Positions 7,343-11,194 of a DNA stretch of 11,194 nt are shown here, in pieces (the first letter of the stretch is position 1; each line of letters opens with the position of its first letter). Below the pieces are notes generated by a model, which saw only the letters and a program-made list of their open reading frames with translations, made no database searches and was not told the origin of the DNA. This DNA is from Betaproteobacteria bacterium (GTDB lineage: Bacteria; Pseudomonadota; Gammaproteobacteria; Burkholderiales; Casimicrobiaceae). The DNA lies in the NCBI GenBank assembly GCA_005888865.1, contig VBCL01000097.1, forward strand, positions 1 through 11,194. The letters run 5' to 3'. The position numbers and the translations under genes were made by a program.

Positions 7343-7520
7343 GCTTCCCTCCAGGGTTGCGCCGCAGGACGTCGGCACGGCGTCCGCGGACAATCCCGTT
7401 GCCCCGTTTCCGGGCCGGGCATAATATTAGGTCCCTAAGCAAATGATACGCATTCCGATTTTTGCTGTCGAGCGCCGGGCTCGCGGGTACCGCGAAGCGC
7501 CGCCGGATCGATCGTGACCG
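7343..7520. promoter_or_regulatory. Divergent control region between oxygenase and dehydrogenase, with a palindromic operator candidate
   Basis: This 178-bp region separates the divergent starts. It holds an AT-rich island (about 7421-7460) in GC-rich DNA. Within that is the palindrome TTAGG-TC-CCTAA (7427-7438), of the size expected for a winged-helix dimer such as the MarR protein encoded two genes away. Directly next to it, on the minus strand, TATTAT (7421-7426) is a good -10 for the oxygenase operon, though no convincing -35 is seen. A repressor at the palindrome would block that promoter. The link to this MarR protein is inference. Confidence 0.45.
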
Positions 7521-8762
7521 ATGGCTGAGCGGAGGCTTCGCGTCGGCGTTGCCGGCCTGGGGCGGGCGTTCACGGTGATGTTGCCCACGTTTGCGGCCGA
7601 TCCTCGCGTCGAGCTGGTTGCGGCCGCCGATCCCCGCACCGACGCGAGGCAGCGGTTCGCCGCCGACTTCGGAGCGCGTACCTATCCGTCGCTGGACGAG
7701 CTTTGCGCCGATTCCGACGTGGAGGTCGTCTACATCGCCACCCCGCACCAGGATCATGCCGCGCACGTCGCGCACGCGGCATCGCGCGGCAAGCACGTGC
7801 TGGTCGAGAAACCGATGGCGACCACCCTCGACGACTGTCGTAGCATGATCGACGCGGCCGAGCGCGCCGGCGTCGTGCTGATCGTGGGTCACAGCCACAG
7901 CTTCGATCGGCCTGTCTTGCGCACGCGCGAAATCATCGCCAGCGGCACGGTCGGCGATGTCCGCATGATCGCCGCGCAGTACTACACCGACTTTCTATAC
8001 CGTCCGCGCCGCCCCGAGGAGCTCGTCACGGCACGCGGCGGCGGAGTGGTGTTCAGCCAGGGTGCGCACCAGGTCGACATCGTGCGCCTGCTCGGCGGTG
8101 GCGCGGTTCGCAGTGTCCGCGCGCTCACCGGCGCCTGGGACTCCGCGCGACCCACCGAGGGCGCGTACGTGGCGCTCCTGACCTTCGACGACGGGGTGAT
8201 CGCGTCGCTCACCTACAGCGGCTACGCGCATTTCGATGGAGACGAATTCTGCGACGGAATCGGCGAATTGGGCGCGCCCAAGGATGCGAGCGCCTACGGT
8301 GCGGCGCGCAGGGCTCTGCGCCAGGTCACCACCGTCGATGAGGAAGCCGCGCTCAAGAATGCCCGGAACTACGGCGGCACGGTCTATGCGATGCAATCGG
8401 CGAGCGTGTCTGCCGGTCGTACCCATTCGCACGTGGGATCCCGGTGGCACGAACACTTCGGCTGCGTGCTCGTCTCCTGCGATCACGCCGATCTGCGGCC
8501 GCTCCCGACGGGCGTCATCGTCTACGGCGACACCGGGATCCGTCTCGATCCGCTTACCAAACCCGACGTCCCGCGTGCCGAAGTTATCGACGAGCTCTAT
8601 GGCGCCGTCGTCCGCGGTCAGCCGCCATTGCATGGCGGACGATGGGCGATGGCGACGCTCGAAGTCTGTCTCGCAATCCTGCAGTCGGCGCGCGAGCAGC
8701 GCGATATTGCGCTCGTTCACCAGCGCGACGCTCCCTCCGGCGAGCCATGCGCGCGCGGTTGA
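7521..8762 (+). CDS. Gfo/Idh/MocA oxidoreductase, probable cis-4,5-dihydrodiol (phthalate-type) dehydrogenase
   Basis: The protein has 413 residues. The N-terminal Rossmann fold carries GVAGLGRA (9-16) with Asp37 at the end of strand 2, favouring NAD(H). The family motif EKP is at 96-98, with Lys97 the usual catalytic lysine. The C-terminal domain includes DFLYRPRRPEEL (157-168), GGGVVFSQGAHQVD (173-186) and a TYSGYAHFDGDE stretch. I associate these with the dehydrogenases of phthalate pathways, called 4,5-dihydroxyphthalate or dihydrodiol dehydrogenase (Pht4 in Pseudomonas), rather than with sugar enzymes. It would oxidise the cis-diol made by the divergent oxygenase to a catechol and regenerate NADH. 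The Shine-Dalgarno before ATG 7521 is weak, so the start is less firm. A decarboxylase for the next phthalate step is not in view. Confidence 0.85.
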   Translation: MAERRLRVGVAGLGRAFTVMLPTFAADPRVELVAAADPRTDARQRFAADFGARTYPSLDELCADSDVEVVYIATPHQDHAAHVAHAASRGKHVLVEKPMATTLDDCRSMIDAAERAGVVLIVGHSHSFDRPVLRTREIIASGTVGDVRMIAAQYYTDFLYRPRRPEELVTARGGGVVFSQGAHQVDIVRLLGGGAVRSVRALTGAWDSARPTEGAYVALLTFDDGVIASLTYSGYAHFDGDEFCDGIGELGAPKDASAYGAARRALRQVTTVDEEAALKNARNYGGTVYAMQSASVSAGRTHSHVGSRWHEHFGCVLVSCDHADLRPLPTGVIVYGDTGIRLDPLTKPDVPRAEVIDELYGAVVRGQPPLHGGRWAMATLEVCLAILQSAREQRDIALVHQRDAPSGEPCARG

Positions 8763-8836
8763 AAGCATCGACAGCACGAAAACGCGCGGCTGCAAGGTCG
8801 CCGCGGTCCAGCCGAGGACAGGGCCCGACGGGAAGC

Positions 8837-9307
8837 ATGGAGACCGACGCCGAGCGCATCCTCCATCACTGGCGTGACGCAGTGCCCAACGACCGGATGG
8901 CGCATCTCGTCAAGGATACGACTCGCGCACTGGTCCGCGCGCTCCAGTCCCGCCTCGCGGCACACGGCGTCTCCTTCGGCCACTGGACTTTCCTGCGCAT
9001 CCTCTGGGAGCACGACGGGCTGACGCAGCGCGAGCTCAGCCGGGAGGCCGGCGTGATGGAGCCGACGACGTTCGCCGCGCTCAAGGCCATGGAGCGCCTC
9101 GGCTATATCGCGCGAGGGAGCTCGCCCGGGAACCGCCGCAAGGTTCCCATCTTCCTGACCGAAGAAGGGCGAGCGCTCAAGCGTGCTCTGGTGCCACTGG
9201 CCGAGGAGGTCAATCGCGTTGCGGTGCGAGGCGTGGCTGCCGGGGACGTCGCGGCGACACGGCGAACGCTGCTGGCGATATTGGAGAACCTCGCGCGGGA
9301 CGCGTAG
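8837..9307 (+). CDS. MarR-family transcriptional regulator
   Basis: The protein has 156 residues, a normal size for the family. Helices flank a winged helix-turn-helix: LTQRELSREAGVMEPTTFAALKAMERLGYI (about 62-91), then a basic wing around GNRRKVPIFLT (98-108). C-terminal helices (about 110-153) would form the dimer interface. MarR proteins often repress aromatic-catabolic genes and are released by a phenolic or aromatic-acid ligand. ATG 8837 has only a modest GGGAAG upstream. The gene lies 74 bp downstream of the dehydrogenase on the same strand with no obvious promoter between, so co-transcription is likely. A plausible target is the palindrome at 7427-7438. The regulator-target link is inference. 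Confidence 0.88.
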   Translation: METDAERILHHWRDAVPNDRMAHLVKDTTRALVRALQSRLAAHGVSFGHWTFLRILWEHDGLTQRELSREAGVMEPTTFAALKAMERLGYIARGSSPGNRRKVPIFLTEEGRALKRALVPLAEEVNRVAVRGVAAGDVAATRRTLLAILENLARDA

Positions 9308-9337
9308 CGCGGGGCGCAACGGCGAGTACGTTTCGCT

Positions 9338-9835
9338 CTACAGTCGCGGCCGGGGCACGACGTAGGGAGGGCTCGGCGCTCCGCCGAGTGATGGCGGACG
9401 CCTGGACGCCGGGTGTCGTGGCGGATGCGACCGAAACGGCGCATAGCCCGCAACCGGGTACGCATACGCCCCGTCACCAAGCGTTTCCTCGCCGTTGTAT
9501 CCGTCCCCCGCGCCGCGCTGCAACTGGGCGGCGAGGAGTTCCTTCTGCCCGGCGAGCCTCCGCTCGTCAACCATGCGTTGCGCGGCACTCGCGTCGAGCG
9601 CGTCGCGAAAGCGTTCCAGCTTGGCCACCGCCACGGTGTCTACTTCGCCAGTACGGATGTCGAACGGCGCGCCTTCCTTGCAAGGCAGGTCGGTGTAGAC
9701 GACGCCCAGGTGCGTATCGAGGCAGCGATAGACGACCGTGCTCGCTGCTCGACTCGCCGTGCTGGCCAGCGCAGCCGCCGCCACGCACAGCATGAGAAGA
9801 GGGGTTGCCGAGAGAAATCTTCTATCGCGCGTCAT
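9338..9835 (-). CDS. Secreted DUF4124-like protein with coiled coil and proline-rich tail
   Basis: The protein has 165 residues. A signal peptide (about 1-30, ending SRA/A) is followed by a short domain with VYRCLDTHLGVVYTDLPC (35-52), the pattern of DUF4124 proteins: aromatic-rich strands and two cysteines (38 and 52) that may pair. Residues about 66-105 are charged and probably helical or coiled coil. The tail from about 126 is rich in Pro, Arg and Ser and is probably disordered. Envelope localisation is likely; the function is unknown. I chose ATG 9835 because GGGAG lies six bases upstream. ATG 9853 and TTG 9877 in the same frame lack one. It faces MarR tail to tail across 30 bp and seems unrelated to the aromatic genes. 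Confidence 0.72.
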   Translation of the reverse strand: MTRDRRFLSATPLLMLCVAAAALASTASRAASTVVYRCLDTHLGVVYTDLPCKEGAPFDIRTGEVDTVAVAKLERFRDALDASAAQRMVDERRLAGQKELLAAQLQRGAGDGYNGEETLGDGAYAYPVAGYAPFRSHPPRHPASRRPPSLGGAPSPPYVVPRPRL

Positions 9836-9919
9836 TGCCGACTCCCGCCGCATGAGGGCCGCCACGCCGTTTCTCAACCGTCGTCGATGCCCGGCGAGAC
9901 GCTTGGGCGTTGCGCAAAC

Positions 9920-9947
9920 ATTCTACTCTGCCCTTGGTGCCCGTCGA
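9920..9947 (-). promoter_or_regulatory. Candidate sigma70 promoter for the DUF4124-like gene
   Basis: On the minus strand, TCGACG (9942-9947) as -35 and TAGAAT (9920-9925) as -10 are separated by 16 bp. The -10 matches consensus at five of six positions and the -35 at four. Transcription would start near 9913, giving a leader of about 78 nt before ATG 9835. This is consensus matching by eye only. Confidence 0.4.
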
Positions 9948-9959
9948 GGCATCGATCGA

Positions 9960-9988
9960 TTGACGTCCATGTCGCCGTCCATTAGGTT
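9960..9988 (+). promoter_or_regulatory. Candidate sigma70 promoter for the phosphotransacetylase fusion gene
   Basis: TTGACG (9960-9965, five of six consensus bases) and TAGGTT (9983-9988, three of six) are separated by 17 bp, back to back with the candidate minus-strand promoter. Transcription would begin around 9995, about 48 nt before the proposed start at 10043. The sequence CGTCCAT occurs three times across and after it (9964, 9976, 9994), and ATTAGGT at 9981-9987 matches the left half of the palindrome at 7427-7438. Consensus matching by eye only. Confidence 0.4.
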
Positions 9989-10032
9989 AGCCCCGTCCAT
10001 GAATCTTCCACGGCATGCCTTGACCATGAAGC

Positions 10033-10045
10033 GGAGCGCGCCATA
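10033..10045 (+). promoter_or_regulatory. Shine-Dalgarno GGAG with an ATA in the start-codon position
   Basis: GGAG at 10033-10036 is followed by a six-base spacer and then ATA at 10043-10045, exactly where homologues would begin (MATWSSRLFDEI if ATA is read as Met). In this frame the preceding stop is TAG at 9983-9985, and no ATG, GTG or TTG occurs between it and TTG 10082, which would remove the conserved FDEI. A 15-codon ORF in another frame (ATG 9999) ends with TAG at 10044-10046, overlapping the ATA by two bases, so translational coupling is conceivable. Confidence 0.5.
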
Positions 10046-11194
10046 GCGACCTGGTCGAGCCGGCTCTTCGACGAGATCGCATTGGGCCAGAGCGCGACCT
10101 ACGCTCGAACGCTCGATGCCGGCGACATCGAGTTCGTCGATATGGTGACCGGCGATCGGCCCGAAGGCGAACCCGTGCCGAGCGCAGCGCGATCCGCGCC
10201 GGCCAGCGGTTGCCGCATTCTGATCGCCGCAGCTATCGGCACCCAGCTCCCCGGCCCGGGCAGCACCGTGATCGAGGAAAGCTGCCGTTTCGCCGGTCGC
10301 GTGAGCGTCGGTGATGCGCTTGCCGCGACGGTCACCGTGCGCGAAAAGCGCCCCGACGGCGCCTTGCTGGTACTCGACGCCCGCTGCGTGAACCAGCGCG
10401 GCGAAGTGCTCGCCGAAGGGACGTCGATCGTCGCCTGTCCGGCGACGCGCCGGACGATCGAGCGGTTAGGGCAGATCGACGTCGCGCTGCACCGTTATAA
10501 CGCGTTTCAGCGTCTGATCGATCGGTGTGCAGGACAATCGGCAGTGACGACCGCGATCGTGCATCCCTGCGATACGGACTCGCTGCGTGGGGCACTCGAT
10601 GCGGCGGCGAACGGTCTCATTGTGCCGGTACTGGTCGGGCCTGAGGCGAAGATACGCGCGGTCGCCGCGGCCTCCGGCATCGATCTCACCGGCGTGAAGA
10701 TCGTTGGGACCGAGCACAGCCACGCCGCGGCGGACAAGGCGGTGGCGATGGCGCGCGCCGGCGAGGTCGAGGCGCTGATGAAGGGAAGCCTCCACACCGA
10801 CGAGCTGATGGGCGCTGCCGTCGCCTCGGCCACGGGCCTGCGCACGGCGCGCCGCATGAGCCACGTGTTCGTCTTGGATGTGCCGACGTATCCCAAGCCG
10901 TTGCTCATCACCGACGCCGCGATCAATATCTATCCCGACCTCGAGACCAAGCGCGATATTTGTCAGAACGCGATCGACTTCGCGCAGGCGCTCGGCGTGA
11001 CGCGGCCGAAGGTGGCGCTCCTGTCCGCGGTCGAAACGGTAAATCCGCAGATCCAGGGCACCGTCGACGCCGCGGCGTTGTGCAAGATGGCCGATCGCGG
11101 TCAGATCACCGGCGGGATCCTTGACGGACCGCTTGCCTTCGACAATGCGATCAGCGCAGCCGCTGCTAGGATCAAGCAGATCGAATCGCCCGTC
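10043..11194 (+). CDS. MaoC-like hotdog / phosphate acetyl- or butyryltransferase fusion, 3' end cut by window
   Basis: This reading frame stays open for 384 codons to the window edge; roughly 80-90 residues should lie beyond. Residues 9-135 match the hotdog half of bifunctional enoyl-CoA hydratase/phosphate acetyltransferases (FDEIALG at the start, GTQLPGPG at 66-73, NQRGEV near 117). Residues about 150 on match the PTA/PTB half: VGPEAKIRA, HSHAAA, LMKGSLHTDELMG (245-257), DVPTYPKPLLITDAAINI and DRGQITGGILDGPLAFDNA (351-369). It would transfer an acyl group between CoA and phosphate, usually paired with an acetate or butyrate kinase, not seen here. Two oddities: no ATG, GTG or TTG lies in frame at the expected start, only ATA 10043 behind a well-placed GGAG; and the hydratase motif D-x-N-P-x-H is absent. 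It could be functional from ATA, a damaged allele, or a sequencing error. Confidence 0.78.
   Translation, partial: MATWSSRLFDEIALGQSATYARTLDAGDIEFVDMVTGDRPEGEPVPSAARSAPASGCRILIAAAIGTQLPGPGSTVIEESCRFAGRVSVGDALAATVTVREKRPDGALLVLDARCVNQRGEVLAEGTSIVACPATRRTIERLGQIDVALHRYNAFQRLIDRCAGQSAVTTAIVHPCDTDSLRGALDAAANGLIVPVLVGPEAKIRAVAAASGIDLTGVKIVGTEHSHAAADKAVAMARAGEVEALMKGSLHTDELMGAAVASATGLRTARRMSHVFVLDVPTYPKPLLITDAAINIYPDLETKRDICQNAIDFAQALGVTRPKVALLSAVETVNPQIQGTVDAAALCKMADRGQITGGILDGPLAFDNAISAAAARIKQIESPV

Noticed and set aside
6038..7438. Long plus-strand open frame opposite the Rieske oxygenase gene (466 codons)
   Set aside because: Its translation has no recognisable domain, is rich in Arg, Ala and Val as expected of an antisense frame in GC-rich DNA, and covers a gene with full Rieske and iron motifs.
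9372..9388. CTCGGCG-CTC-CGCCGAG as an intrinsic terminator
   Set aside because: It lies inside the coding sequence of the DUF4124-like gene and has no T-tract on either strand.
1..11194. CRISPR array, insertion sequence, tRNA, rRNA or phage genes
   Set aside because: I saw no regularly spaced repeats, transposase or integrase motifs, terminal inverted repeats or RNA gene signatures in the window.

Overview
This is a GC-rich window, roughly 60-65% G+C by eye, with ten protein-coding genes packed on alternating strands. Gene content and codon usage suggest a soil or freshwater proteobacterium, most likely a betaproteobacterium of Burkholderiales type. Pointers are a NitT/TauT-type solute-binding protein next to an aromatic oxygenase, a phthalate-type dihydrodiol dehydrogenase, a DUF4124-like envelope protein and a hotdog-phosphotransacetylase fusion. 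The taxon is inference; there is no rRNA or tRNA here.

Layout. At 5-1210 (minus) lies an FAD monooxygenase resembling 3-hydroxybenzoate 6-hydroxylase. Divergent from it, at 1404-2648 (plus), is an exported fusion of a c-type heme domain with a virginiamycin-B-lyase-like beta-propeller. A membrane-anchored SGNH hydrolase (2691-3812, minus) diverges from a Tat-exported alpha/beta hydrolase (3980-5029, plus). Next is a probable two-gene minus-strand operon: Rieske ring-hydroxylating oxygenase (6047-7342), then a periplasmic binding protein (5061-6023). Diverging from that operon are a Gfo/Idh/MocA dehydrogenase of 4,5-dihydrodiol type (7521-8762) and a MarR regulator (8837-9307). A small secreted DUF4124-like protein (9338-9835, minus) faces MarR. 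The last gene (10043 to the window edge, plus) is a MaoC-hotdog/phosphotransacetylase fusion that is cut off.

How they may work together. The 5.0-9.3 kb block reads as a small aromatic-acid unit: binding protein for capture, Rieske oxygenase for cis-dihydroxylation, Gfo/Idh/MocA enzyme for dihydrodiol oxidation, MarR for control. The nearest recognisable model is the phthalate 4,5-dioxygenase pathway, and the substrate could be phthalate or another aromatic acid. The Tat-exported hydrolase next door could release the acid from an ester outside the cytoplasm, and the monooxygenase could hydroxylate a downstream benzoate. Those last two links are inference. The oxygenase reductase, a decarboxylase and the ABC permease and ATPase are not in the window.

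The most unusual items are the last gene, which has ATA where its start codon should be, behind a well-placed Shine-Dalgarno, and a hotdog half lacking the hydratase motif; a 13-bp direct repeat at exactly 22-bp spacing in front of the monooxygenase; a 12-bp palindrome in the divergent oxygenase/dehydrogenase promoter; and the heme-propeller fusion.
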